Positions 1-8,907 of a DNA stretch of 64,000 bases are shown piece by piece (position 1 is the stretch's first letter; each line of letters begins with the position of its first letter). Under the pieces are notes generated by a model. It worked only from the letters and a program-made list of their open reading frames with translations. It was not told where the DNA came from and made no database searches. Source of the DNA: Roseomonas sp. GTDB taxonomy: Bacteria > Pseudomonadota > Alphaproteobacteria > Acetobacterales > Acetobacteraceae. Location of the stretch: positions 338,473 through 402,472 of the forward strand of contig JADCGF010000005.1 in NCBI GenBank assembly GCA_020249145.1. Reading direction: 5' to 3'. The position numbers and the translations under genes were made by a program.

Positions 1-104
1 GCGGGCAGACCCGCGTGGGTGGCCAGCCGGTGGAGCAGGTGGCGATGCTGTGGGAGCCCATTGATACGCTTCTGGCAGCCACCGCCGCGGCGCCGGAGGC
101 TTGA
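1..104 (+). CDS. C-terminal end of an unidentified protein (partial)
   Basis: An open frame enters from the left edge (first full codon at position 3) and stops at TGA 102-104. The visible tail of about 33 residues ends in an alanine-rich stretch (LLAATAAAPEA). It is too short to assign a family. It lies upstream of guaA on the same strand, and its stop codon forms the first bases of a palindromic repeat array. The host-like codon use makes it a plausible real gene end. Confidence 0.55.
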   Translation, partial: GQTRVGGQPVEQVAMLWEPIDTLLAATAAAPEA

Positions 105-328
105 GCATTTTCAAGCCAAGTGGACACACTTGGCGACTCGGAAAATGCGACCAAGCCTGGAGCATTTTCAAGCCAAGTGTGCCCACTTGGCGGCTCGGAA
201 AATGCGACCAAACCTGGAGCATTTTCAAGCCAAGTGTGCCCACTTGGCGGCTCGGAAAATGCGACCAAACCTTGAGCATTTTCAAGCCAAGTGGACACAC
301 TTGGCGACTCGGAAAATGCGACCAAACA
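101..328 (+). repeat. Four tandem 57-bp palindromic (REP-like) units
   Basis: Units begin at 101, 158, 215 and 272, an exact 57-bp period. Each has outer arms GCATTTTC / GAAAATGC and inner arms GCCAAGTG / CACTTGGC, so each can fold into a hairpin, and each ends GCGACCAA. Units 1 and 4 share the inner spacer GACA; units 2 and 3 share TGCC, suggesting duplication of pairs. The same element occurs singly near 39065-39108 and in degenerate form near 57740-57783, so it is a dispersed intergenic repeat. It fills the gap between the upstream stop codon and guaA and could act on transcript ends, but that is inference. Confidence 0.85.
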
Positions 329-371
329 AAACCTAACTTGCCGGACGGCGCGGCTTGTGGTGCAAGCCCTC

Positions 372-1952
372 ATGGCCCCTGAACCGCACGACTCCTCCCC
401 CCGGCACGATCATGTGCTGATCCTCGATTTCGGTAGCCAGGTGACGCAGCTGATTGCCCGCCGCGTGCGGGAATCCGGCGTGTATTGCGAAGTTTGGCCC
501 TTTCACCACGCGCCCGAAGAACGCATCCGCGCCTTTGCGCCGCGCGGCATTATCCTGTCCGGTGGGCCGGCCAGCGTAACGGAAGGCGAAAGCCCCCGCG
601 CACCCGACGTGGTGTTCACGCTAGGCGTGCCGGTGATGGGCATTTGTTACGGCCAGCAAACACTTGCGGCACAGCTTGGCGGCCTGGTTGAGCCTTCCGA
701 CCATCGCGAATTCGGTCGTGCTTTTGTTGATGTAACGGGCGAATGCGCCATCACGCGCGGCATCTGGGCCAAGGGTGCGCGTGAGCAGGTATGGATGAGC
801 CATGGTGATCGCATCACGGCCCTGCCACCTGGCTTTCGGAGCGTCGCGAGCAGCGAGGGCGCGCCCTTCGCCGTGATTGCCGATGATGCGCGGCAGTTTT
901 ACGGCACCATGTTTCACCCGGAAGTGGTGCACACACCCCATGGCGCGGCGCTGCTGAAGAACTTCACCCATGGTGTTTGCGGCTGCGCCGGCGATTGGAC
1001 CATGGCGGGTTTCCGCCAGGAAGCGGTGGTGCGCATTCGTGCCCTGGTTGGGCAGGGGCGCGTGGTGTGTGGGCTTTCCGGCGGCGTTGATAGCTCGGTC
1101 GCTGCCGTGCTGATCCATGAAGCGATTGGCGATCAACTGACCTGCATTTACGTGGATCACGGGCTGATGCGCGCGAATGAGAGCGAACAGGTGGTCAGCA
1201 CCTTCCGCGACCGCTTCAACATCAAGCTGATCCATCGTGATGCTTCCGATATGTTCTTGGGCCAGCTTTCCGGCGTGACGGACCCGGAGGTGAAGCGCAA
1301 GACCATCGGGCGCTTGTTCATTGAAGTGTTTGAGGAAGAACAGAACAAGCTGGGGGGTGCCGATTTCCTGGCGCAGGGCACGCTTTATCCGGATGTGATT
1401 GAAAGTGTCTCAGCGACCGGCGGGCCATCTGTCACGATCAAATCGCACCATAATGTCGGCGGCTTGCCCGCGCATATGCGCATGAAGTTGGTGGAGCCCT
1501 TGCGCGATTTGTTCAAGGATGAAGTGCGCGCGCTGGGGCGCGAGCTTGGCATTCCGGAAGAAATTGTCGGCCGCCATCCCTTCCCGGGGCCGGGCCTTGC
1601 TATTCGCATCCCTGGTGAGGTGACGCGCGAAAAGGCCGATCTGCTGCGCCGTGTGGATAGTGTGTTTTTGGAAGAAATCCGCAATGCCGGGCTATATGAC
1701 GCGATCTGGCAGGCTTTTGCCGTGCTGCTGCCGGTGCGCACCGTGGGTGTGATGGGTGATGGGCGGAGTTATGATCAGGCTTGTGCGCTGCGTGCCGTGA
1801 CCAGCACGGATGGGATGACGGCGGATGTCTATCCCTTCAACATGGATTTCCTGAACCGCGTCGCGGCGCGGATTGTGAATGAGGTGCGCGGGATCAATCG
1901 CGTGACCTATGACATCACGAGCAAGCCGCCGGGGACGATTGAGTGGGAGTGA
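372..1952 (+). CDS. guaA: GMP synthase (glutamine-hydrolysing)
   Basis: Converts XMP to GMP using glutamine and ATP in cytosolic purine synthesis. The 526-residue product has the usual length and order: class I glutamine amidotransferase domain with nucleophile Cys92 (GICYGQQ) and partners His182/Glu184 (FHPEV), then the ATP pyrophosphatase domain with the P-loop SGGVDS at 236-241, and the dimerisation domain ending [11 protein letters not shown] chose the ATG at 372 because the upstream ATG at 291 lies inside the repeat array and would add 27 unrelated residues. Its last 58 bp recur at 3261-3318, marking an insertion behind the gene. Confidence 0.97.
   Translation: MAPEPHDSSPRHDHVLILDFGSQVTQLIARRVRESGVYCEVWPFHHAPEERIRAFAPRGIILSGGPASVTEGESPRAPDVVFTLGVPVMGICYGQQTLAAQLGGLVEPSDHREFGRAFVDVTGECAITRGIWAKGAREQVWMSHGDRITALPPGFRSVASSEGAPFAVIADDARQFYGTMFHPEVVHTPHGAALLKNFTHGVCGCAGDWTMAGFRQEAVVRIRALVGQGRVVCGLSGGVDSSVAAVLIHEAIGDQLTCIYVDHGLMRANESEQVVSTFRDRFNIKLIHRDASDMFLGQLSGVTDPEVKRKTIGRLFIEVFEEEQNKLGGADFLAQGTLYPDVIESVSATGGPSVTIKSHHNVGGLPAHMRMKLVEPLRDLFKDEVRALGRELGIPEEIVGRHPFPGPGLAIRIPGEVTREKADLLRRVDSVFLEEIRNAGLYDAIWQAFAVLLPVRTVGVMGDGRSYDQACALRAVTSTDGMTADVYPFNMDFLNRVAARIVNEVRGINRVTYDITSKPPGTIEWE
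1895..1952 (+). repeat. Attachment-like direct repeat at guaA 3' end (left copy)
   Basis: The final 58 bp of guaA match 3261-3318 at 56 of 58 positions. Both differences are third-codon-position changes (GTG/GTA at 1904, GAG/GAA at 1949), so both copies encode the same GuaA C-terminus. This is the pattern expected when an element carries an attP matching the host gene end and restores it on integration. guaA is a known integration site for genomic islands. Confidence 0.85.
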
Positions 1953-3271
1953 GGGGCGTTCTTTCCACCGGGCAAGACCTTTTGATTGGACTACGGAGCG
2001 TAGTCGAGGATGACCGTGATATTGAACACGTCATCAGGGCTGCCGCTGGTGGGAATGATACCAGAGATACGCCGGAACACGTGATCTTTCGTACAAACGA
2101 TTCCGAGCCTGAAATTTTTGCGCGCGCCCGCATCAAGCGCGGGAGGATCACAGCCCTCGAGTTGGGTGAACCTCTTCGTTCAAGCAGGGCGCAAGACGAT
2201 CTAATTGAACGTGCTCGTCGTGAATCGTCACAAGATCATGGTTCAAGGATATTTCGTCGCACGCTCTTTTCCAACCTTCGAATGGACGGGGCATTCAAGT
2301 GGAAAGACACCGTGCAATTGCGCCCATGTTCTCAAGAGGTCGTGATTGATGAGCCGCAAACATGGATGCTCGAACCCCTTATGACACCCCCGAGCATGCA
2401 GCGAGACGGGCCACCTTTTCCCTTGGTATTAGAGGTTCGGGTGCCGTGCAGCCCCAACCCTATCATAACAGTTAATCGTTCCCTTCGACTGTTACAGTGG
2501 TGGCAAGACGTGCTGACGGTTTTTGTCCCAGGTGTCCTTGGGACGCTGGAACCTACACCAGAACGCATATGGACATTTCGGCTTGAAGACGGGATACCGC
2601 GAAACCGATTGATAGAAGCGGGGTTCCAAACAGGTCAGGACGCGCAGAGCGATGACTTCGGTCATGCTGCTATCGTGACTCTGTCGCCAGCCAAAGGTTT
2701 TTATGACCGCCTGTGTACAAGTGACCAAGCCTTACAAATTCCCGATTCATTGCCGGATGATCTCGCCTTATTGGACACCCTAGACTCTGTTGAACGCCAA
2801 GCCTTCGCCCGTGCTGCTTATTGGTTCGGCGCAGGTTTGCGGGCGCGCCTTCGTAGGGAAGAGCCTGTGGCGATAACGTCCTTCTCTGCAGCTATCGAAA
2901 GCTTACTACCTTGCATCAAAAGGCATCGTTGCTCCGCCTGCAATCAGGAAGTGGGAAACGGCCCGACTTTCTTTTTTCGACAACATCTCAGGCGATATGC
3001 TCCATTGGATGATAACCTTGGGAAGTTACAAGCTGGCTTATACAAAGTAAGAAGCGCACTTGTTCATGGTTCACACGTTCAAGATGTAGATATCGACGTG
3101 CTTGGTAGTTTTGCCAAGAAATGGGAGATGCCTCTATTTGAGTGGAATGCACGCAAAAGTCTGCTTAACTGGCTCCGCGCCTCAGATCGAAGCACTTGGC
3201 AATCACAGCGGCCTCTCTGCGAGCCATGCGGTCAGCTTAACGGAGCTATTCAGGGGAAAGCAATCGCGTAA
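1943..3271 (+). CDS. Putative HEPN-domain protein on the guaA insert (candidate defence gene)
   Basis: About 442 residues from a GTG that overlaps the guaA stop; the true start is uncertain. I do not recognise the N-terminal two thirds. The C-terminal part resembles Apea-like HEPN domains: an 'AAIESLL' helix near 316-322, a short CxxC (Cys330/Cys333), then [10 protein letters not shown], which contains R370-x4-H375, the RX4-6H motif of HEPN ribonucleases. A second CxxC (426/429) near the end could complete a zinc site. Codon use and GC content are lower than in guaA. It is the only gene between the two guaA end copies and would be read through from guaA. The HEPN assignment is by motif and helix context, without a database search. 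Alternative: an unrelated protein with a chance motif. Confidence 0.55.
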   Translation: MGVRGVLSTGQDLLIGLRSVVEDDRDIEHVIRAAAGGNDTRDTPEHVIFRTNDSEPEIFARARIKRGRITALELGEPLRSSRAQDDLIERARRESSQDHGSRIFRRTLFSNLRMDGAFKWKDTVQLRPCSQEVVIDEPQTWMLEPLMTPPSMQRDGPPFPLVLEVRVPCSPNPIITVNRSLRLLQWWQDVLTVFVPGVLGTLEPTPERIWTFRLEDGIPRNRLIEAGFQTGQDAQSDDFGHAAIVTLSPAKGFYDRLCTSDQALQIPDSLPDDLALLDTLDSVERQAFARAAYWFGAGLRARLRREEPVAITSFSAAIESLLPCIKRHRCSACNQEVGNGPTFFFRQHLRRYAPLDDNLGKLQAGLYKVRSALVHGSHVQDVDIDVLGSFAKKWEMPLFEWNARKSLLNWLRASDRSTWQSQRPLCEPCGQLNGAIQGKAIA

Positions 3272-3318
3272 CCTATGACATCACGAGCAAGCCGCCGGGG
3301 ACGATTGAGTGGGAATGA
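3261..3318 (+). repeat. Attachment-like direct repeat (right copy, displaced guaA end)
   Basis: This 58-bp segment repeats the end of guaA and still ends in an in-frame TGA after codons for [10 protein letters not shown], although no upstream guaA sequence accompanies it. Together with 1895-1952 it delimits a roughly 1.37-kb insert. The 5' part of this copy overlaps the last codons of the HEPN-like gene (stop at 3269-3271). Confidence 0.85.
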
Positions 3319-3756
3319 CAGGATAGAAGGAATTCATTGACAAGAACAGAAACATGACAAGCCAAGGGCCTATCAGTCATTCTGTGCGCGAGGCCCGTGT
3401 TGTTCAGCAAACCACGAACCTATCGCCCTATCCATGGGTCGTCCCATTCCATCCATATGAACCCAGGCAAAAAATTACTGATAGGCCCCAGGACGCCGTG
3501 AAAGCACCCGGTTTCGGCAGAGAGGTTGTCGCGCCCGCCAAAGAAAGACTGGCAAGGGTTCGCCCGACTTAGACCATGTTGCGTTCACATGGGTTCACGC
3601 AACCCGCTCTACATCATTGTTTTTCGAGCATCTTCATGCGTTCAGATGATTTCATCTGAACGCGATCTGCTCCAGTCCAACACCCAAGCGCCGCCCCCAG
3701 CACCAGTGCAGACGGGCGCCTGATCCCGCCTTCGACGCCGCTTCTTTCCCGCATGC
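3319..3756. other. Intergenic region with two inverted repeats, no convincing gene
   Basis: Short open frames exist on the + strand (3354-3572 and 3526-3723), but neither has recognisable sequence or a clear ribosome site. Two inverted repeats stand out. One has arms GTTGCGT (3578-3584) and ACGCAAC (3597-3603). The other is a near-perfect palindrome at 3638-3663 with 12-bp arms (GCGTTCAGATGA / TCATCTGAACGC) and a 2-bp centre. The second resembles a high-copy intergenic palindrome or a regulator operator; nothing here decides which. Confidence 0.6.
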
Positions 3757-4731
3757 CTAGTCCATCGTAATTCCGGCGGCGCGGATCACGGCACCCAGTT
3801 CTTCCACCTCTCGCCGCGCCAGCGCATCCAATTCGGCCAGGCTCATGGCTTTCGTTGTGGCCCCGCCCGCCTGCGCCCTTTCGCGCACGGAAGCCTGTTC
3901 GGCGGCGGCATTGATCACCGCATTCAGCCTTTCCTGAATGGGCCGCGGCGTGGCGGCCGGCACCGCAAAACCGAACCAGGCATCAAGGGTAAAACCAGGC
4001 AACCCGGCCTCTGCCGTGGTCGGCACATCGGGCAGGCCCGTGGACCGCGCCGCACTCGCGATTGCAAGAGCCTTCACGCGCCCGCCCTGCACCAGGGCAA
4101 TGGCGGATGATGGCGTGGTGATGAACATCTCAACGCGCCCGCCAGCGACATCCTGCAGCGCAGGCGCGGCGCCGCGATAGGGCACATGCACCATCTCGGC
4201 CCCGATGGCGCGGGTGAAAAGCACGGCGCCCACATGCTGGATGGAACCATTGCCGGAAGACGCGTAATTCAGCTTGCCAGGATTGGCCCGCACATGGGCG
4301 ATGAATTCCTGAAGATTATTCGCGGGCACGGTGGGCGCAACAATGACCGCATGCGGCGCCATGGTGGCCATGCCGACCAGCGCCAAATCCTTGATAGGGT
4401 CCCAGGTAAGGTTCTTCATCATCGCCGGATTGCCGGCGTGAAAGCCATTATATTGCAGCAGAATCGTATGCCCATCGGGCGCTGACCGCGCCACGGCATT
4501 GATCGCAAGATTGCCATTGGCCCCGGGGCGGTTTTCCACCACCACCGGTTGGCCGAGACCTTGGCTCATGGCCTCCTGAAACAGCCTTGCGGCGAAATCC
4601 GTCCCCCCGCCCGGCGGGTTCGGCACCACCACCGTGATGGGCCGGTTCGGGAAGGCCGGCTGCGCTTTCAGGCTGGCCGGTGCGGCGAGCATGGCACCCG
4701 AGGCAAGAATGCTGCGACGCGAAAGACGCAT
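3757..4731 (-). CDS. Tripartite tricarboxylate transporter (Bug/TctC family) substrate-binding protein
   Basis: A 324-residue periplasmic solute receptor. The N-terminus [14 protein letters not shown] is a twin-arginine-type signal followed by a hydrophobic stretch and an Ala-rich cleavage region. The mature part has Bug-family hallmarks: [19 protein letters not shown], a VENRPGANG loop, a YASSGNGS loop and an [13 protein letters not shown] segment. Members bind carboxylates and hand them to a TctAB membrane pair or act as sensors. No tctA or tctB lies nearby, so this is an orphan receptor, as is common in these genomes. The ligand cannot be told from sequence. Confidence 0.92.
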   Translation of the reverse strand: MRLSRRSILASGAMLAAPASLKAQPAFPNRPITVVVPNPPGGGTDFAARLFQEAMSQGLGQPVVVENRPGANGNLAINAVARSAPDGHTILLQYNGFHAGNPAMMKNLTWDPIKDLALVGMATMAPHAVIVAPTVPANNLQEFIAHVRANPGKLNYASSGNGSIQHVGAVLFTRAIGAEMVHVPYRGAAPALQDVAGGRVEMFITTPSSAIALVQGGRVKALAIASAARSTGLPDVPTTAEAGLPGFTLDAWFGFAVPAATPRPIQERLNAVINAAAEQASVRERAQAGGATTKAMSLAELDALARREVEELGAVIRAAGITMD

Positions 4732-4860
4732 GGGGTTTCTCCCGGAAAATTGATGCTTGGCGCCTTTCTAGCACCCCTGCCCCACCCGTCCATCTGGCAC
4801 AGTGCGCCAAGCCCGATTAGGGTGACATTTCCAAGCAACAAACCGCCGGAGGAAGCCCGC

Positions 4861-6297
4861 ATGACCTACCCCAATGTCCAATTGCACGTGAATGGCGAAT
4901 GGCGCGCTGCGCGCAGCGGCAAGACCATCAATGTGCTGAACCCGGCCAATGAGGAAGTGATCGGCACCGTCGCGCATGCCGAAAAGGCCGATCTGGATGA
5001 GGCTTTGGCCGCCGCCGAGAAAGGCTTTGCGGTGTGGAAGAAGGTTTCGGCCTATGAACGCGCAAAACTGATGCGCAAGGCCGCTGATCTGGTGCGCGCA
5101 CGCGCTGATGACATTGCGCGGCTGATGACGCTGGAACAAGGCAAGCCGCTTGGCGAATCCAAGATGGAAATCATGGCGGCGGCTGACATCATTGATTGGT
5201 TCGCGGAAGAAGCCCGCCGTGCCTATGGCCGCGTGGTGCCCGCGCGCGCCGAGGGAATTTATCAGCTTGTGGTGAAGGAACCGGTCGGCCCCGTTGCTGC
5301 CTTCACGCCATGGAATTTCCCGATCAACCAGGTGGTGCGGAAACTGTCTGCCGCCGTTGCCACGGGCTGTTCCATCATTGTGAAGGCGCCGGAAGAAACG
5401 CCCGCTTCGCCCGCCGAACTCATTCGCGCCTTCATTGATGCCGGGCTGCCGGCGGGTGTGGCCAATCTGGTCTATGGCGTGCCGGCGGAAATTTCATCCT
5501 ATCTGATCGCGCATCCGATCATCCGCAAAGTGACCTTCACGGGCTCCACCCCCGTCGGCAAGCAATTGGCAGCACTTGCCGGCCAGCACATGAAGCGCGT
5601 GACCATGGAATTGGGCGGCCATGCGCCGGCGATTATCTTCAACGACGCCGATCTTGATTTGGCGGCAAAGACTCTTGCCTTCGCCAAATTCCGCAATGCC
5701 GGGCAGGTTTGTGTGAGCCCGACGCGCTTTCTGGTGCAGGAAGAATTGTATGATGGCTTCGTCGAAAAATTCGTGGCGCATGCCAAAACGCTGAAGGTGG
5801 GCGATGGCATGGCGGCGGATACCAATATGGGGCCATTGGCGCATGATCGCCGCGTGCCTTGGGTGGAAATGATGGTGCAGGATGCGCAAGCCAAGGGCGG
5901 CAAGGTGCATACCGGGGGCAAGCGCATCGGCAATAAGGGCTATTTCTATGAGCCCACCGTCATGACCGATGTGCCGAAAGATGCGCGCGCCATGAATGAA
6001 GAACCCTTCGGCCCCATGGCGATGATTTCCCGCTTCAAGGATTTGGATGAGGTGGTGGAAGAAGCCAATCGCCTGCCCTATGGCCTGGCTTCCTACGCCT
6101 TCACCCGTTCCGCGAAAACCGCGAATGCGGTCGCGGCGCGCGTGGAGAGCGGCATGATGACCATCAATCATCTGGGCCTTGCCTTGCCGGAAGTGCCCTT
6201 CGGCGGCATCAAGGATTCCGGTTATGGCTCCGAAGGTGGGCTTGAGGCGATTGAGGCCTATCTCAACACCAAATTCGTCTCCCAGGCGGGGCTTTGA
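4861..6297 (+). CDS. NAD(P)-dependent aldehyde dehydrogenase, succinate-semialdehyde dehydrogenase-like
   Basis: A 478-residue aldehyde dehydrogenase. The ATG at 4861 follows GGAGGAAG and gives the standard length; the frame is open further upstream, but that part is not ALDH-like. Seen motifs: FTPWNFP (Asn152), the Rossmann region with FTGSTPVGK, general base Glu250 (MELGGHAP) and catalytic Cys284 (NAGQVCVSP). The overall pattern is closest to succinate or alpha-ketoglutarate semialdehyde dehydrogenases; the exact aldehyde is uncertain. It oxidises a semialdehyde to the acid in the cytoplasm. It is divergent from the Bug receptor, and both could serve catabolism of the same carboxylate (inference). 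Confidence 0.9.
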   Translation: MTYPNVQLHVNGEWRAARSGKTINVLNPANEEVIGTVAHAEKADLDEALAAAEKGFAVWKKVSAYERAKLMRKAADLVRARADDIARLMTLEQGKPLGESKMEIMAAADIIDWFAEEARRAYGRVVPARAEGIYQLVVKEPVGPVAAFTPWNFPINQVVRKLSAAVATGCSIIVKAPEETPASPAELIRAFIDAGLPAGVANLVYGVPAEISSYLIAHPIIRKVTFTGSTPVGKQLAALAGQHMKRVTMELGGHAPAIIFNDADLDLAAKTLAFAKFRNAGQVCVSPTRFLVQEELYDGFVEKFVAHAKTLKVGDGMAADTNMGPLAHDRRVPWVEMMVQDAQAKGGKVHTGGKRIGNKGYFYEPTVMTDVPKDARAMNEEPFGPMAMISRFKDLDEVVEEANRLPYGLASYAFTRSAKTANAVAARVESGMMTINHLGLALPEVPFGGIKDSGYGSEGGLEAIEAYLNTKFVSQAGL

Positions 6298-6301
6298 AAT
6301 C

Positions 6302-6334
6302 CAGGGCCGGTCGGATTTTAACCGACCGGCCCTG
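6302..6334 (+). terminator. Perfect 13-bp hairpin after the aldehyde dehydrogenase gene
   Basis: Arms CAGGGCCGGTCGG and CCGACCGGCCCTG pair perfectly around a 7-nt loop (ATTTTAA), 5 bases after the stop codon. No T-run follows, so it may be a terminator or a transcript-end stabiliser for either neighbour. Confidence 0.7.
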
Positions 6335-6352
6335 CAAAATGCGTGAGGCGCC

Positions 6353-7567
6353 GTGGCGCTGACCGAAACCCATTGGCGAAGCCTGTTCCAGGAGCGTGAC
6401 TTCCGTCGGCTCTGGATGGTTGGGTTTTCGATTTTCGTGGTGCGCTGGCTGGAAATGCTGGCGGTTGGCGTTTTCGCCTATAACGCGACCGGGTCGGCAT
6501 TTGTTGTTGCGATGCTGACCATGCTGCGGCTTTTGCCCATGGGGTTGTTTGGCGCCTTTCTGGGCGCGGCAGCGGAGCGGATGGATTTGCGCCGTGTGCA
6601 AATCCTGATCCTGGCGATGCAAATTCTGGCATCGTCGGTGGTTGCGCTGCTCGCCTTGCTTGGCGTGATCGCGGTTTGGCATTTGGCAGTGGCGGCCTTC
6701 ATCAATGGTGTTGGCTGGGCCGCCGATAATCCCGTGCGTCGCGCCATGATCGGCACCGTGGTGGGGCCTTCCCGCATGGCGGCGGCCATGTCCATTGATG
6801 TTGGCACAAGCAATGCCAGCCGCATGCTGGGGCCAACACTGGGTGGCGTGCTGCTGGCGCTGCTTGGGCTTGATGGCACCTTCGTGCTGGCGACATTGCT
6901 GTATTTGCCAGCGCTGATCGCCGCGATCCTGCTGCCGCCAACACCACGCGCCAATGCAAGCCGCCCTGAACCCGTATTGACCCGCATTGCGGAAGGGCTC
7001 GCCGCCGTGCGCGCCGATCCGCGGCTGAGCGGCACGCTGATGATCACGCTGATCTTCAACCTTTTCGGCTGGCCCTTCACCAGCATGATCCCAGTGATTG
7101 GCAAGGATCAATTGGCCTTGGGGCCGGAAGGTGTTGGCATTCTGGCCAGCATGGATGGTGTGGGCGCGCTGGTGGGGGCGGTGTTGATCACGCTTTTCAT
7201 CGGCCCCGCGCTTTATCGGCGCTGCTATGTCGGTGGTCTTTCCATGTATCTTTGCATGGTGATCGCCTTCGCCATGATCCCCAATCCGTGGCTGGCGGGG
7301 CTTGCGCTGATTCTGGTGGGCATTGGCGGGTCTGGCTTTGGCATCATGCAGCCCACGCTGATCTATCTGGCAACGCCGGTTGCCTTGCGGAGCCGCGTGC
7401 TGGGCCTGCTTTCCGTTTGCATCGGCATGGGGCCGATTGGCTTTATTGGCCTTGGCATCGCCGCCGAATTCCTGGGCGCCCCCATCGCCACCGCGCTGAT
7501 GGCCGGCTGCGGCCTGCTGGCGCTGGCGGTGACGCATCGCTATTGGAAACACATCTCCGGCGGATAA
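6353..7567 (+). CDS. MFS transporter (EntS/DHA3-like)
   Basis: A 404-residue inner-membrane carrier with about 12 hydrophobic segments spread over the whole length. It begins at GTG 6353 (MALTETHWRSLFQERDFRRLW), the family-typical short cytoplasmic start. The FLGAAAERMDLRRV loop corresponds to the MFS motif between helices 2 and 3. It most resembles drug/siderophore-type exporters of the DHA3 group. The substrate is unknown. pncC starts 12 bases downstream, so the two are probably co-transcribed. Confidence 0.85.
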   Translation: MALTETHWRSLFQERDFRRLWMVGFSIFVVRWLEMLAVGVFAYNATGSAFVVAMLTMLRLLPMGLFGAFLGAAAERMDLRRVQILILAMQILASSVVALLALLGVIAVWHLAVAAFINGVGWAADNPVRRAMIGTVVGPSRMAAAMSIDVGTSNASRMLGPTLGGVLLALLGLDGTFVLATLLYLPALIAAILLPPTPRANASRPEPVLTRIAEGLAAVRADPRLSGTLMITLIFNLFGWPFTSMIPVIGKDQLALGPEGVGILASMDGVGALVGAVLITLFIGPALYRRCYVGGLSMYLCMVIAFAMIPNPWLAGLALILVGIGGSGFGIMQPTLIYLATPVALRSRVLGLLSVCIGMGPIGFIGLGIAAEFLGAPIATALMAGCGLLALAVTHRYWKHISGG

Positions 7568-7579
7568 AGGATTTTCAGC

Positions 7580-8062
7580 ATGGAAGCCTTGCATGTTTCA
7601 GCGGCGGCCCTTGCGGCGTGTTTGAAGGCGAAGCGCCAACGCATCGCGGTGGCGGAATCTTCAACCGGCGGGCTGATCGCGGCTGCCCTGCTCGCGGAGC
7701 CTGGTGCATCCGCTTATTTTCTCGGCGGCGGGGTGATCTATACGGCGCAAGCGCGGGAAGCGCTGCTTGGCATCACGCCAGCCGATATGGCGAGCATGCG
7801 ATCCGCGAGTGAACCCTATGCGCTTTTGCTGGCAAAGCGCGTGCGCGAAAAGCTCGGCGCCGATTGGGGGCTTGCGGAAACCGGCGCGGCAGGCCCCACC
7901 GGCAATCGTTACGGCGATGCCGCCGGGCATAGCTGCATCGCCATTGTGGGGCCGGGCGTTGAACGCGTGATTACGCTGGAAACCGGCAGCGCGGATCGCC
8001 GCGCCAATATGCGCCGCTTTGCGCAAGGCGCCTTTGGGCTGGCGATCAAGACTGTCGCTTAA
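7580..8062 (+). CDS. pncC: Nicotinamide-nucleotide amidase, CinA C-terminal family
   Basis: A 160-residue single-domain CinA-C protein. It deamidates nicotinamide mononucleotide to nicotinate mononucleotide, salvaging NAD breakdown products in the cytoplasm. Family features seen: VAESSTGGLIAAAL near the N-terminus, the FLGGGVIYTAQAREALLG strand, and the ETGAAGPTGNRYGDAAG loop. The N-terminal MoaB-like domain of full CinA is absent, as in stand-alone PncC. Some sequence positions differ from the usual VSGIAGP motif (here ETGAAGP), so activity is inferred from family. Confidence 0.88.
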   Translation: MEALHVSAAALAACLKAKRQRIAVAESSTGGLIAAALLAEPGASAYFLGGGVIYTAQAREALLGITPADMASMRSASEPYALLLAKRVREKLGADWGLAETGAAGPTGNRYGDAAGHSCIAIVGPGVERVITLETGSADRRANMRRFAQGAFGLAIKTVA

Positions 8063-8070
8063 CGCAGAAA

Positions 8071-8718
8071 CTATTGGCTGGCCCAGACAATCCGATGCAC
8101 CCAGGCAATTTCCGGCAATTCAAAACTATAGCTTGGATGCGCGGGATTGAGGCTGGCCACATCAATCCGCTTCGCCGAATGCCGGCGCAATTCCTTGGCC
8201 ATCACTTCGCCCCGGCGCGTACGCACCACCACGCGATCCCCGCGGCGCACCGGCGCGGCGGGGGAGACGATCACCACATCCCCATCGCGAAATACCGGTT
8301 CCATGGAATCGCCGGAAATCTCGAGCGCATAGGCATTGGGGTCGCCAATATCGGGCAATGAGATTTCATCCCAACTGCCGCCCACCGGATAACCGCCATC
8401 ATCGAAATACCCCTCACCACCCGCCTGGGCTAGGCCGATCAGGGGGATGCGCCGATTGACCACGCCGCGCCCGCCACGGGAAATCGCGGTGGCGCCGGTG
8501 ACCAAGGCCGCGAAATCATCCATCCGCGCGCCAAGCGCATCCAGCACCTTCGCGATGCTTTCCGTGGAAGGCCAACGCGCGCGGCCATCCACGCCCACGC
8601 GCTTCGATGGGTTGAAGGCAGTAGGGTCAAGCCCGGCCTTCTTCGCGAGCCCCGAAGCCGAGAGCCCGTATTCCGCCGCAAGCGCATCCAGCGCGCGCCA
8701 AATATCCTCATGCCGCAT
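8071..8718 (-). CDS. S24-family (LexA/CI-like) transcriptional regulator
   Basis: A 215-residue regulator. The start MRHEDIW at 8718 is preferred over an upstream frame extension that has no domain sequence. The N-terminal half carries a helix-turn-helix-like segment (GLSASGLAKKAGLDPTAF, about 18-36). The C-terminal half is a peptidase S24 domain with Ser138 (ISGDSME) and Lys175 (EVMAKEL), and a candidate self-cleavage Ala99-Gly100 (LAQAGGEG). It converges with pncC and is divergent from the virion cassette, the position of a phage-type repressor. This suggests it may control the cassette in response to DNA damage, though free-standing chromosomal S24 regulators are also common. Confidence 0.85.
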   Translation of the reverse strand: MRHEDIWRALDALAAEYGLSASGLAKKAGLDPTAFNPSKRVGVDGRARWPSTESIAKVLDALGARMDDFAALVTGATAISRGGRGVVNRRIPLIGLAQAGGEGYFDDGGYPVGGSWDEISLPDIGDPNAYALEISGDSMEPVFRDGDVVIVSPAAPVRRGDRVVVRTRRGEVMAKELRRHSAKRIDVASLNPAHPSYSFELPEIAWVHRIVWASQ

Positions 8719-8796
8719 GGGCGACTTCCTCATGTGCCCGCGATGCTGCGGGGGTCCCGACTCCAGGTATGGTTCTGGTTTCTGTGCAAGATATCC

Positions 8797-8870
8797 TAGG
8801 TCTTGTGTCAAAATTCAATAGGTCAGTTTTCCTTTTTTCTCTTGATCATGGCAATTTATACGGTTATTCT
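8797..8870 (+). promoter_or_regulatory. Candidate promoter/operator between the S24 regulator and the virion cassette
   Basis: The AT-rich gap between the divergent genes holds two TAGGTC hexamers at 8797-8802 and 8819-8824, spaced 22 bp (about two helical turns), and a possible sigma70-like promoter TTGATC (8842-8847), 17 bp, TATTCT (8865-8870), about 40 bp before the ATG at 8908. The layout suits a repressor-controlled promoter, but no binding data exist. Confidence 0.4.
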
Positions 8871-8907
8871 CTCTTTGATCCACAACCATAAGGCGAGATT
8901 ACCCTCA

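Noticed and set aside
101..328. CRISPR array
   Set aside because: Units are contiguous 57-bp repeats without unique spacers and are themselves palindromic; no cas genes.
19..382. Repetitive open frames of 93-105 codons over the 57-bp repeats (LEHFQAK... repeats)
   Set aside because: They are translations of a palindromic repeat array; 57 is a multiple of three, so the frame stays open by design of the repeat. The element recurs in other intergenic sites in other frames.
621..1235. 204-codon antisense frame inside guaA
   Set aside because: Shadow of a strongly conserved gene; low-complexity, no ribosome site.
3354..3723. Two short frames (72 and 65 codons) after the guaA insert
   Set aside because: No recognisable sequence, run through inverted repeats, overlap each other.
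4549..4860. 104-codon N-terminal extension of the aldehyde dehydrogenase
   Set aside because: It overlaps the Bug receptor gene on the other strand and does not resemble the family; good ribosome site at 4861.
6263..7594. 443-codon antisense frame under the MFS gene
   Set aside because: His/Gln/Arg-rich composition typical of reverse frames in GC-rich DNA.
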